Source of the DNA: Bowmanella yangjiangensis
GTDB lineage: Bacteria; Pseudomonadota; Gammaproteobacteria; Enterobacterales; Alteromonadaceae
NCBI RefSeq assembly: GCF_017255015.1
Contig: NZ_JAFKCS010000001.1
Span: 368,772-432,771, forward strand
DNA: 64,000 nt
Direction: 5' to 3'
Positions 36,558-44,939 of the stretch are shown here, in pieces. The translations under genes were made by a program, and so were the position numbers. Position 1 is the first letter of the stretch, and every line of letters begins with the position of its first letter. Under the pieces are notes generated by a model, which made no database searches, had not been told where the DNA came from, and worked only from the letters and a program-made list of their open reading frames with translations.

Positions 36558-36731
36558 CTAGTTACAGCTACGTAAAAAATTCAGGCTTTCTTTGGCGGCT
36601 TGACTGGTTGGTGAGCCTACCACATTAAAATGCAATAGCCCCACTTGCTTACACGCTACCGTGTAGGGACTGGTATGGTTCTTTTTTGCCCCTGGGGCAG
36701 GACGCCCAGGCTCAGATTTTTGCTTTGCCAT
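36558..36731 (-). CDS. Small basic protein of unknown function
   Basis: A 57-codon frame starting MAKQKSEPGRPAPG, basic and disordered in its N-terminal half, with a more structured end (VGLLHFNVVGSPTSQAAKESLNFL). ACGGAAC stands before the ATG, and a hairpin follows the stop. The end of the protein reads like a helix. I do not recognise it. The flanking hairpin and plausible codon use favour a real gene, but this is not proven. Confidence 0.45.
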   Translation of the reverse strand: MAKQKSEPGRPAPGAKKNHTSPYTVACKQVGLLHFNVVGSPTSQAAKESLNFLRSCN

Positions 36732-37122
36732 GATTTTGTTCCGTAACTTGTTGCTGCTTGGGCGGAAGAGCACCGCCATGGATAAATATTAAACGATTTG
36801 GGTATGAAAAGACGTATGTAAAATATGCTTAGCGTATGCGTTTTGTGCATGGTGGTTACGGTGGAAGCTTGACTAACTCCTAGGCTTAACGGAGCTGGTG
36901 TTCTTTTTCAGCCTGTGAAGTTGAAGATATCTTTTGCTCCTCTTGCTTTGACTCAACAACAAACTCAATGGTTTGTTGCACCTTAGAATCGCTTAAAAAC
37001 ACTGGCACTCGCAATCCAAATGCTATTGCAGCATTTTCTTAGTGTTTTTGTACAAAATCGTCCTTGCTTTGCATGGAAAACGAACTATTATGACGATTCG
37101 TCAAGTTGACGATTCGTCAAAA
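36732..37122. other. 391-base region upstream of the tetR operon
   Basis: It contains the tetR promoter and operators (listed separately) at its right end. The minus strand at 36886-37038 is open for 51 codons without a normal start codon (reads FGLRVPVFLSDSKVQQTIEF inside). This may be a remnant. Otherwise nothing is recognised. Confidence 0.4.
37064..37119 (+). promoter_or_regulatory. Promoter and tandem palindromic operators of the tetR-RND operon
   Basis: TTGCTT (37064-37069) and TATTAT (37086-37091) with a 16-base spacer form a plausible sigma-70 promoter. Two identical 13-base palindromes TGACGATTCGTCA follow at 37091-37103 and 37107-37119, directly over the expected transcription start, 16 bases apart. 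This is the classical layout for TetR autorepression. The downstream gene codes for a TetR protein. Confidence 0.75.
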
Positions 37123-37935
37123 ATGAATTTTAAAATAGGTTGCGATACAGATAAGAGCCCTTGTCTGTTCAAGAAATTTAAAACCAAGCGCCAACAGGCT
37201 ATTGCCGAGCGGGAGCAGGTATTGCTGTGTCTGGCGGAACGTTTGATGGAAGAACATGGTTTTAGTGGCCTGACCATGGATAAACTGGTGGCTGCCTGTG
37301 ACTACTCCAAAGGCACCGTCTATAACCACTTTTCCAGTAAAGAAGATTTGCTCAGTGCCTTGTGTATCAAAGCCATGAAAACCGAACTGCAACTCTTCCA
37401 TAAAGCATCAAATTTCAAAGGTAATGCCAGAGAGAAATTATTGGCGTTATGTTTTGCCTACCGCTTGCATGCGCTATTGCATCCTACTTTATTTTATTGC
37501 GTGCTGACCTCCAAAACTCCTGCGGTGGCTGAGCGAGCCAGTCAGGAGCGGTTGGATACACAATTTGTGTTGGAGCAACAACTGGCCGAGGTCTGTAATC
37601 AATTATTTGTGCTCGCGATGGAAGATGGGGATCTGCAAGGGCGAGAAGAGGCCGAGTTTGCTCAACTGAGTTTTGCAGCCTGGGCCATGGCGTTTGGCTC
37701 TACGGCCCTGATGCTGGCTGCCAGCACGGCACAGTTGGTGCAGGCACTGGAAGAGGAGAAAACGCTCATGTTCAACATGAACTTGATGTTGGATGGTATG
37801 CAGTGGTTACCACTTTCCAGCGAGTTTGATTATTGGGACAGTTGGCAGCGCGTTGGTATGGAAGTTTTTGCCGATGAGTTGTCGACGTTGAAGGAACATA
37901 GCAAGCACTCTGGTGCTAAGGGGAAAATCACATGA
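37123..37935 (+). CDS. TetR-family transcription regulator
   Basis: I place the start at ATG 37123 because the operators occupy the sequence before it; in-frame starts at 37042 and 37090 would lie upstream of, or within, the promoter/operator DNA. The product has 270 residues. The N-terminal HTH (about 30-75) reads GFSGLTMDKLVAACDYSKGTVYNHFSSKEDLLSAL, the TetR hallmark, and the remainder is a helical ligand domain. The N-terminal tail of about 25 residues (KFKTKRQQA) is unusually long. The gene overlaps the RND gene by ATGA. It probably represses its own operon until a ligand, perhaps the transported molecule, binds. Confidence 0.9.
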   Translation: MNFKIGCDTDKSPCLFKKFKTKRQQAIAEREQVLLCLAERLMEEHGFSGLTMDKLVAACDYSKGTVYNHFSSKEDLLSALCIKAMKTELQLFHKASNFKGNAREKLLALCFAYRLHALLHPTLFYCVLTSKTPAVAERASQERLDTQFVLEQQLAEVCNQLFVLAMEDGDLQGREEAEFAQLSFAAWAMAFGSTALMLAASTAQLVQALEEEKTLMFNMNLMLDGMQWLPLSSEFDYWDSWQRVGMEVFADELSTLKEHSKHSGAKGKIT

Positions 37936-40265
37936 GAGCGGTTTGGTTAAATGCCATATTGTTAAGGCCTTGGTTAACGTTAGGTCTAAGCTTGTTATTG
38001 ATTGTCGCGGCCGCTGTTGGCAGTAAGAATCTGTATTTCAGAGGGGACTACAAGATCTTCTTTGGGCCAGGTAATGCCCAATTGCAGGCTTACGAAGATA
38101 TGCAGAGCATTTTCAGCAAAAGTGAAAATGCCAGCATTGTTATTGCCCCAGAATCCGGTGACGTGTTTTCACCGCAAACCCTGGCGTTGATTAAGGATTA
38201 TACTGAAGCCGCATGGCGCATTCCCTATGCCACCAGGGTTGATTCTATTACTAACTTTCAACATACCTCGGCTGAGGAAGATGATCTATTAGTCGAGGAT
38301 CTGTTTGAAGATCCTCAGTCCATGAGTCAGGCTGAGATTCAAAAGGCCAGACAGGTGGCTTTGGCAGAGCCGGCACTGGTCGATAAGATGGTAGCTGCCG
38401 ATGGTAAGGCTGCCATGATTAATATCACCGTGCAGCTCCCAGAAGAACAGTTGGACCAAGCGTTTCGGGATGTGGCAGCGGCAGCACGTCAACTAAGTCA
38501 TGAATTATCCGAAACCTATCCCCAACATCAGTTTTATCATACCGGGATTGTTTATCTGAACGATGCGTTTGTGACGTCCGCTGAGCATGATGCCAGTACG
38601 CTGGTGCCACTGATGTTCCTGACCATTATTCTCATGTTGTGGATATTGTTGCGTTCGTTTACCGGCACCTTGTCGACCGTGGTGGTGCTGATTACCACTA
38701 TCGTCGCAACTATGGGGATCAGCGGCTGGGTTGGTATATTCCTGAGTACTGCGACGGTAAATGTGCCCACATTAGTCATGACGCTGGCCGTGGCGGATTG
38801 TGTGCATGTTATCTCATCTATGCTGTATGGACTGCGTCAGGGTAAGAGCAAAGCTGAAGCCATCCACTATGCCATGGAATTGAATCTGATGCCGGTGTTT
38901 ATCACCAGTGTAACTACCGCCATTGGTTTCTTAACTCTGAACTTTTCAGATGTGCCGATTTTGGCTGATTTGGGCAATCTAACGGCCATGGGAATCATGC
39001 TGGCCTTTGTGTTGTCGGTGACCATGTTGCCGGCGTTGTTGTTGCTGCTGCCTATGCGCGTCACAGTTAAGCAACAAGCATCATCAGGACGTATGGAAGC
39101 TTTTGCTGAGTGGGTGATTGCCAACCATAAACGCTTGCTGCCCTTTACCGTTGTACTGACGCTGGTGGCTATTGGTGCCACACTGAAAAATGAAGTGAAT
39201 GACCAGGCTACCGAGTATTTTAATAAGTCCATGCCATTCAGATTTGCCGCGGATTATCAGGAAGAGCATATCAGTGGTATGGCCACCATGGACTTCGGCT
39301 TGTTTCTGGGCGAACCATCGGCGTTGAATAAGCCAGAAAATCTTCAGGTTATTGCCGAATTTACTCAGTGGTTGCGTGAACAACCTGAGATTGACCATGT
39401 GGCAAGTATCAGCGACACCTTCATGCGTTTAAATAAAAACATGCATGCGGATGACAATAGCTACTATCGATTACCGGAAGATCGTGAGTTGGCCGCTCAG
39501 TATCTGCTGCTGTACGAAATGTCCCTGCCGTTTGGATTGGACTTGAATAACCAGATCAATCTGGATAAGTCTGCCACTCGGGTAATGGCGACCTTGGAAA
39601 ACCTGGGGAGCAAAGAGTTCACTGCCTTTGAGCAGCGAGCCTTAGATTGGCTTGCACAACGTGCGCCACAGATTGAGGTGAGAGCATCCAGTCCATCGCT
39701 TATGTTTGCTCATATTGGCGAAACCAATATGGCCAGTATGCTGCGTGGCACGGTGCTGGCACTTATTCTGATTTCTGCTTTGTTGGTGGTGGCATTGCGT
39801 TCCTGGAAAATGGGGGCAATCAGTTTGTTACCCAATCTGCTGCCGGCTGGAATAGGTTTTGGTATCTGGGCAGTGATTTCTGGCCAGATCAATATGGGCT
39901 TATCGGTGGTAATGAGTATGTCCCTTGGTATCATTGTCGACGATACGGTACATTTTCTCGCCAAGTATCAGCGGGCCAGAAAAGATGGAGCGGATGCCGA
40001 GCAGGCCGTGCGCTATGCTTTCAGTAGTGTGGGTCGAGCCTTGTGGATCACCACAGTGGTGCTGGTATCCGGCTTCGCTATTTTGTCTTTCTCCAATTTT
40101 GGCGTGAATGCCGATATGGGTATGTTAACGGGCATTATTATTTTGGTTGCCCTGGCAGTTGATTTCCTGTTCCTGCCGGCATTTTTAATGGTTTTTGATA
40201 AAAGCAGCGTGAAAAAAGAGGATAACGCAGATGATACGGATAAGAAGCTTCAAACCACTGTTTAG
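37932..40265 (+). CDS. RND-superfamily (MMPL/HpnN-like) inner-membrane transporter
   Basis: The 777-residue protein has 12 membrane helices in two repeats: one helix, a periplasmic domain (about 40-215), then five helices (about 218-380), and the pattern again after about residue 395. Conserved segments are TLVMTLAVADCVHVISSMLYGLRQG in the first half and MSLGIIVDDTVHFLAKYQRARKDG in the second, with the paired Asp residues in helix 4/10 that carry the proton relay in MMPL-type RND proteins. MMPL/HpnN-type proteins move lipids. It overlaps the LolA-like gene by 35 bases and TetR by 4. No membrane-fusion protein is encoded. Confidence 0.9.
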   Translation: MRAVWLNAILLRPWLTLGLSLLLIVAAAVGSKNLYFRGDYKIFFGPGNAQLQAYEDMQSIFSKSENASIVIAPESGDVFSPQTLALIKDYTEAAWRIPYATRVDSITNFQHTSAEEDDLLVEDLFEDPQSMSQAEIQKARQVALAEPALVDKMVAADGKAAMINITVQLPEEQLDQAFRDVAAAARQLSHELSETYPQHQFYHTGIVYLNDAFVTSAEHDASTLVPLMFLTIILMLWILLRSFTGTLSTVVVLITTIVATMGISGWVGIFLSTATVNVPTLVMTLAVADCVHVISSMLYGLRQGKSKAEAIHYAMELNLMPVFITSVTTAIGFLTLNFSDVPILADLGNLTAMGIMLAFVLSVTMLPALLLLLPMRVTVKQQASSGRMEAFAEWVIANHKRLLPFTVVLTLVAIGATLKNEVNDQATEYFNKSMPFRFAADYQEEHISGMATMDFGLFLGEPSALNKPENLQVIAEFTQWLREQPEIDHVASISDTFMRLNKNMHADDNSYYRLPEDRELAAQYLLLYEMSLPFGLDLNNQINLDKSATRVMATLENLGSKEFTAFEQRALDWLAQRAPQIEVRASSPSLMFAHIGETNMASMLRGTVLALILISALLVVALRSWKMGAISLLPNLLPAGIGFGIWAVISGQINMGLSVVMSMSLGIIVDDTVHFLAKYQRARKDGADAEQAVRYAFSSVGRALWITTVVLVSGFAILSFSNFGVNADMGMLTGIIILVALAVDFLFLPAFLMVFDKSSVKKEDNADDTDKKLQTTV

Positions 40266-41028
40266 CCTGTTGTTAAGCCTGTTGCTGGTGATACAAGTGC
40301 AGGCTCAAACAGCGGAAGAAAAAGGTTTGGCTATTGCCAAAGAGCGTAAGCAGCGTGATCTCGGCTGGCAGGATAATCAGGCCGAAGCCAGCATGATTTT
40401 GCGCAATGCCAGTCGTCAGGAAATTGAACGTCGTATGCGTCTACTGACGCTTGAGGTGCAGAATGACGGCGACAAGGGCTTGACCATTTTTGACCAACCC
40501 GCTGATGTGAAAGGCACAGCGTTTTTGAATTACTCTCACGCCATAGAGCCGGATGAGCAGTGGATGTATTTACCTGCCCTCAAACGGGTTAAACGCATCG
40601 CATCAAAGAATAAATCCGGCCCTTTTATGGGCAGTGAGTTTGCTTTTGAAGACCTTAGCTCGTTTGAAGTTGCGAAGTTTAATTACAAATACCTGCGAGA
40701 TGAGCAATATGAGGGGATGGACTGCTTTGTAATAGAACAGCAACCCGCATACGAGCATTCAGGTTATACCAAATTAATAACCTGGCTGGATAAAGAACAC
40801 TATCGTGCACAGAAGGTCGAGTTTTATGATCGTAAAGACAGCTTGCTGAAAACACTCACCATGCACGACTATCAGCTGTATTTGGATAAATACTGGCGTC
40901 CGATGAAATTGTCGATGAAGAATCACCAGACCAGAAAAAGTACTGATTTGATTACACACGAGCTACGTTTTCGTACCGGCCTGAGTGAAGATGATTTCAG
41001 CCAGGCGGCACTGAAGCGTGCTAAATAG
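40231..41028 (+). CDS. Periplasmic outer-membrane lipoprotein-sorting (LolA-like) protein
   Basis: A 265-residue exported protein with a signal peptide (LLSLLLVIQVQA-QT). It follows the LolA-like pattern: an N-terminal AKERKQRDLGWQDNQAEASMIL segment, then strands with MYLPALKRVKRI, GPFMGSEFAFEDL, and a C-terminal KLSMKNHQTRKST region. The family is annotated as outer-membrane lipoprotein-sorting protein and is usually encoded beside MMPL transporters; it is thought to carry a hydrophobic cargo through the periplasm. GAGG precedes the ATG. It overlaps the end of the RND gene by 35 bases, indicating tight coupling. Confidence 0.85.
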   Translation: MIRIRSFKPLFSLLLSLLLVIQVQAQTAEEKGLAIAKERKQRDLGWQDNQAEASMILRNASRQEIERRMRLLTLEVQNDGDKGLTIFDQPADVKGTAFLNYSHAIEPDEQWMYLPALKRVKRIASKNKSGPFMGSEFAFEDLSSFEVAKFNYKYLRDEQYEGMDCFVIEQQPAYEHSGYTKLITWLDKEHYRAQKVEFYDRKDSLLKTLTMHDYQLYLDKYWRPMKLSMKNHQTRKSTDLITHELRFRTGLSEDDFSQAALKRAK

Positions 41029-41038
41029 GGAGAGTTGG

Positions 41039-42223
41039 GTGAAAACATCCTTACTTACTTTGGGCGTGTTACTGGCCGGTTCGGCGCTGGCAGACACGCA
41101 GACCAATATCCGTAGCGCCATTGAGCAGCGCTTTTATTTTCAGGATGGTTTGTACCCTGAGCAACATGACAGTGACCTTTCGGTCTTTATTGAGCCGGAG
41201 CTTTACTATAGCATCAATGACGGTGCTGACAGCCTGAACTTTAAGGCATTTTTCCGCTATGACAGCCGTGACAGTGAGCGCACACATATGGATGTGCGTG
41301 AACTGATGTGGTTGCATGTGGGCAATGCTTGGGAGTTCAGGGCCGGGATTGGCAAGGTTTTCTGGGGGCAAACTGAGTCCCAGCATTTAGTCGATGTTAT
41401 TAATCAAACGGATTTTGTCGAAGCCATCGACGGTGAAGAGAAGCTCGGCCAACCCATGGTGCAGTTTTCCTTAATTCAGGATTGGGGAACACTGAGCCTG
41501 TTTGCTTTGCCTTATTTTCGCGAGCGGACCTTCGCTGGTATGGAAGGGCGCTTTCGCGCACCTTTGAGGATTGACACAGACAATCCCTTATATGAGTCTG
41601 ACGATGAGCAGAAACACCTGGATTGGGCATTTCGCTACATGGGCTATCTTGGCGATACCGAGATCGGGTTGTCCTGGTTCGATGGTACTAACCGCGAGCC
41701 GCTTTTTGTTCCAGCCATGACGGGTGACGAACAAGTGCTCAGACCTTATTACGCACAGATGCAGCAAATTGGGCTGGACATGCTGACGGTCGTTGGGGCT
41801 ACCTTGTATAAATTGGAAGCTATTCACCGTAAAACCGACCAGGACAGCTATTACGCCCTGACCGCAGGGTTTGAACACACCACTGTGGGGGTGTTTGAAA
41901 CCGCCTATGACATAGGTTGGTTAATGGAATACCAGTATGACGAGCGGGATGAAATGGCGACCAGCCTCGGTCAGAACGACCTGATGGTGGGTACTCGTTT
42001 GGTATTCAACGATATTCGTGGCACGGAAATCTTGATTGCTTATATCCAGGACCTTGATGAAAGCAGCGGACATAGTGGCTATATCGAAGCGTCCAGCCGT
42101 ATCAACGATAACTGGAAATGGCGCGTGGACGGCTGGTTTTTCAGCTCCGATGCCCCTTCCGATCCCGCCTATTTGCTGCGTCGTGATGACTATGTTCAGC
42201 TTAGCCTGGAGTACTATTTCTAG
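41039..42223 (+). CDS. Putative outer-membrane beta-barrel protein of the RND operon
   Basis: The start is GTG 41039 behind AGGGAGAG. This gives a clean signal peptide (MKTSLLTLGVLLAGSALA-DT), which an earlier ATG at 41018 would spoil. The mature protein of about 376 residues has alternating aromatic strands (FKAFFRYDSRD, WEFRAGIGKVFWGQTESQH, WAFRYMGYLGDTEIGLSWFDG) and ends in VQLSLEYYF, a terminal aromatic typical of outer-membrane barrels. Similar proteins occur beside LolA-like/MMPL pairs. It could be the outer-membrane exit or acceptor. The stop is followed by the yjjX promoter region. Confidence 0.75.
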   Translation: MKTSLLTLGVLLAGSALADTQTNIRSAIEQRFYFQDGLYPEQHDSDLSVFIEPELYYSINDGADSLNFKAFFRYDSRDSERTHMDVRELMWLHVGNAWEFRAGIGKVFWGQTESQHLVDVINQTDFVEAIDGEEKLGQPMVQFSLIQDWGTLSLFALPYFRERTFAGMEGRFRAPLRIDTDNPLYESDDEQKHLDWAFRYMGYLGDTEIGLSWFDGTNREPLFVPAMTGDEQVLRPYYAQMQQIGLDMLTVVGATLYKLEAIHRKTDQDSYYALTAGFEHTTVGVFETAYDIGWLMEYQYDERDEMATSLGQNDLMVGTRLVFNDIRGTEILIAYIQDLDESSGHSGYIEASSRINDNWKWRVDGWFFSSDAPSDPAYLLRRDDYVQLSLEYYF

Positions 42224-42332
42224 CTTTTTGTGGTGAGATAGTATTCAGCAAATCTATAGCCTGTTAGCCAATATGAGCGACAAATTGTCATAGGGATATG
42301 GCACAATGTCGCTTTTGTTATTCGCAGAAAGT

Positions 42333-42869
42333 ATGCAAAAGCTGAGTATTGTGGTGGGTTCCACCAACCCTGTGAAAGTGGCAGCCGTTAGCGGTGCCTT
42401 TGAAGCCCTGTTTCCTGACTACCAGATAAGCTGCCAGGGCATGAGTGCGGCATCGGGGGTGGCAGACCAACCTATGAGCGAGGCAGACACCCGCTTGGGC
42501 GCAATAAATAGGGTTGAAGCTTGCCAAGCCGCTGTGGAGGCTGACTTCTATGTGGCTGCTGAAGGGGGCGTGGATAGTTTTATCGACGGCCCCGCTACCT
42601 TTGCCTATGTGGTGATTGCCAATAATCAGCAGCGTAGCGTTGGGCGCAGCGCTAACTTGCCCCTACCTCAAACTGTCTGGCAAGCCTTGTTGCAAGGTCA
42701 GGAGTTGGGGCCGGTGATGGACCGATTATTTGGCGAGATAAACATTAAGCATAAAGGTGGTGCCATTGGTTTACTTACCAATGGACGTGAAACGCGCCAA
42801 AGCGCCTATCACCAGGCATTGGTGCTGGCCATGGCCCCATTTCTACATGCTTCCCTATATGCCTGCTAA
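42333..42869 (+). CDS. yjjX: Inosine/xanthosine triphosphatase (YjjX)
   Basis: The family sequence begins at ATG 42333 (MQKLSIVVGSTNPVKVAAV); an in-frame ATG at 42306 would add nine atypical residues. The 178-residue protein has the GSTNPVK nucleotide motif, the MSEADTRLGAINR stretch, FYVAAEGGVD, and the closing GGAIGLLTNG. It hydrolyses ITP and XTP to limit non-canonical purines. It lies directly upstream of yjjG. Confidence 0.93.
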   Translation: MQKLSIVVGSTNPVKVAAVSGAFEALFPDYQISCQGMSAASGVADQPMSEADTRLGAINRVEACQAAVEADFYVAAEGGVDSFIDGPATFAYVVIANNQQRSVGRSANLPLPQTVWQALLQGQELGPVMDRLFGEINIKHKGGAIGLLTNGRETRQSAYHQALVLAMAPFLHASLYAC

Positions 42870-42878
42870 GGAGACCTG

Positions 42879-43556
42879 ATGCAGTACCCATGGATCCTGT
42901 TCGACGCTGACGATACCTTGTTTGACTTTGACGCCTTTGCTGGCTTGAAGCTGGCATTTTCGCGTTTTGAACAAGCATTCGAAGAGCTGGATTTTAAGCA
43001 CTTTCTGGATGTTAGTATGCCGCTGTGGCGTCAGTATCAGGACGGTGAAATAAGTTCCGAAGAATTACAAAGACGCCGTTTTGCACATTGGGCTGACAAG
43101 CATGAGATGTGTCCGGGCGAGATCAACACCCATTTTGTTGAAGCTATGGGACAGACCAGCAAATTATTGCCGGGAGCGCGTGAGCTTCTTGACGCCTTAA
43201 GCGGTAAAGCAACCTTGGGGATCATCACTAATGGTTTTACCCGTATGCAGCAGATGCGCTTGGATAGTAACGGTGTCAGCGAACATTTCCATCATCTGGT
43301 AATTTCCGAGCAGATAGGGGTGGCTAAGCCGCATAAAGGCATTTTCGAACACACTCTGGCCTTACTTGGCAATCCCCCCAAAGATCAGGTACTGATGGTG
43401 GGTGACAACCCGCATGCCGATGTATTGGGAGGGCTGAATGCCGGTATTCACACGTGCTGGTTAAATGTAGAAGGTCAGGTCAGGCCTGAGGGTATCGACC
43501 CACATTATGAAATAACCGATTTATTTCAGTTGAAAAAACTGCTGGTAGGGCATTAA
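42879..43556 (+). CDS. yjjG: HAD-family pyrimidine 5'-nucleotidase YjjG
   Basis: The 225-residue protein has the HAD motifs: DADDTLFDFD (nucleophile Asp10), TNGFTRMQ (motif II), the Lys of AKPHKGIFE (motif III) and VGDNPHADVLGG (motif IV). E. coli YjjG dephosphorylates dUMP, dTMP and non-canonical pyrimidine nucleotides. It starts nine bases after yjjX behind AGGAG, so the two form a nucleotide-sanitation operon. Confidence 0.93.
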   Translation: MQYPWILFDADDTLFDFDAFAGLKLAFSRFEQAFEELDFKHFLDVSMPLWRQYQDGEISSEELQRRRFAHWADKHEMCPGEINTHFVEAMGQTSKLLPGARELLDALSGKATLGIITNGFTRMQQMRLDSNGVSEHFHHLVISEQIGVAKPHKGIFEHTLALLGNPPKDQVLMVGDNPHADVLGGLNAGIHTCWLNVEGQVRPEGIDPHYEITDLFQLKKLLVGH

Positions 43557-43568
43557 CGTGCCCTAATC

Positions 43569-44186
43569 TCATTGTTGGTCGAGTTCGCCTATCTGGATTG
43601 CGCCCGCACATAAGTCTGTCAGTGCCTGCAGACATTGTGTTTTTTGGTTGTCTGCAATGGCAAAATGGATACTCACCTGATTGGCGTAATCTGTGGCCGG
43701 TTCATCAGTATCAAACTGGCTCAAACAGTGGCGTACATTGGACTCGAGTGGATAATCGAACTCGATGGTAATGGCCGTGCGAGGCACCCACTGCGTGGTG
43801 GGAAGGTCTTTTAGAGCGCCGGTAACGGCATCTGAGTATGCTCGCTGCAGGCCGCCGGTGCCGAGTTTGATACCGCCATAATAGCGAATTACGGCGACCA
43901 CAATCTCACCTAACCCGGAATGTTCCAACACTTTAAGCATAGGTCTGCCAGCGGTGCCTGAGGGTTCGCCGTCATCGCTCATGGAACGTACCGTCGTATC
44001 TGGTGAACCCGCTATGTAGGCCCAGCAAACATGGGCTGCCTGTGGATGTGCCTGACGTTGCTGGCGAATGACGTTTTCGGCTGCTTCCCGATTAACCGCA
44101 CGTTCCACCACAGTTAAAAATCGGCTGCGTTTGATCTCAAACTCATACTGATGAGGGGCGGAGGGAACGGGAAAACGACTGCTCAT
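43569..44186 (-). CDS. yigZ: YigZ/IMPACT-family protein
   Basis: The start at ATG 44186 yields 205 residues beginning with the family sequence FEIKRSRFL. The IMPACT domain contains the DDGEPSGTAGRPML motif and VVAVIRYYGGIKLGTGGL, both diagnostic. A second, smaller domain follows (YPLESNVRHCLSQFD). YigZ-type proteins are of unclear function; the eukaryotic IMPACT relatives act in translation regulation. The ribosome-binding site is weak. Confidence 0.94.
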   Translation of the reverse strand: MSSRFPVPSAPHQYEFEIKRSRFLTVVERAVNREAAENVIRQQRQAHPQAAHVCWAYIAGSPDTTVRSMSDDGEPSGTAGRPMLKVLEHSGLGEIVVAVIRYYGGIKLGTGGLQRAYSDAVTGALKDLPTTQWVPRTAITIEFDYPLESNVRHCLSQFDTDEPATDYANQVSIHFAIADNQKTQCLQALTDLCAGAIQIGELDQQ

Positions 44187-44239
44187 GAAGACACTTGGTT
44201 GACGATATCGTCCGCTATTATGCCATAAAAGCAGTGTCG

Positions 44240-44650
44240 CTAGCTGAGCATTTCTTCGTTTGATTGAGCTTCTGTGGGAGTATTTGGGGAGCTGATTAAC
44301 CACGCCAGACCTTGCTGATCCTGGTAGAAGTTACGCAGTGGCAAATTTAATTGCTCGGCATAGGCTTGCACGAACTGTTGACGTGCATCGGTAGGCTTAA
44401 CGATTCGGGCTATCTGTAAATTACACAACAGAGGTTCAAGCCTATCTAAAATCGAAAGCACACTGGCGCTATCATAGCTAAGTTGAACTTGTCGTAAGTC
44501 AACCAGGGCTTTTCGGCATTGATGGCGATTGGCGAGACTATGCAGTTTATTATAAAGGGCGAGTATGTCGCCTGGATCCGCCACGCCCTTGGCGGTAGAA
44601 AACAATACACCTAGAGATTCATCGTAACTGTAAGTCGCCAAAAATTTCAT
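44240..44650 (-). CDS. Hypothetical STAS-like protein
   Basis: A 136-residue protein with an alternating strand/helix pattern: MKFLATYSYDESLGVLFSTAKG, DILALYNKLHSLANRHQCRKALVDLRQV, IARIVKPTDARQQFVQAY, NFYQDQQGLAWLI. It resembles a SpoIIAA/STAS-like fold, but no identifying motif is present and I cannot assign it. The gene is 54 bases from yigZ on the same strand, so co-transcription is possible. Confidence 0.65.
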   Translation of the reverse strand: MKFLATYSYDESLGVLFSTAKGVADPGDILALYNKLHSLANRHQCRKALVDLRQVQLSYDSASVLSILDRLEPLLCNLQIARIVKPTDARQQFVQAYAEQLNLPLRNFYQDQQGLAWLISSPNTPTEAQSNEEMLS

Positions 44651-44939
44651 TTTGTATTCTCAAATTCCCTCTCTATTCAATGTTTAGCACAGAAAGTCGA
44701 AGAGGCAAGATCAGTTTCCGGGTAACGTCAGACACCGTCTTGGCGTATCACCATTGCACTTATTTGTGTCAGGTCTCACTGTCAAAATAAAAAAACGCAA
44801 CCCGACTGCCCGCTTTCATAAGCCCTACAACGTTGATTAAAAACATGTTTTTCCATCTAATTCTGGCATGTTCACTGATCAGGACAGAGTAAGCTCACAT
44901 CCGTTATTTGCCGGTGTCCAGTAAACAGGAGGAAGGAAC

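Noticed and set aside
36886-37038. Open minus-strand stretch of 51 codons upstream of the tetR operon
   Set aside because: It reads somewhat like protein but has no start codon of normal type and no ribosome-binding site; at most a remnant.
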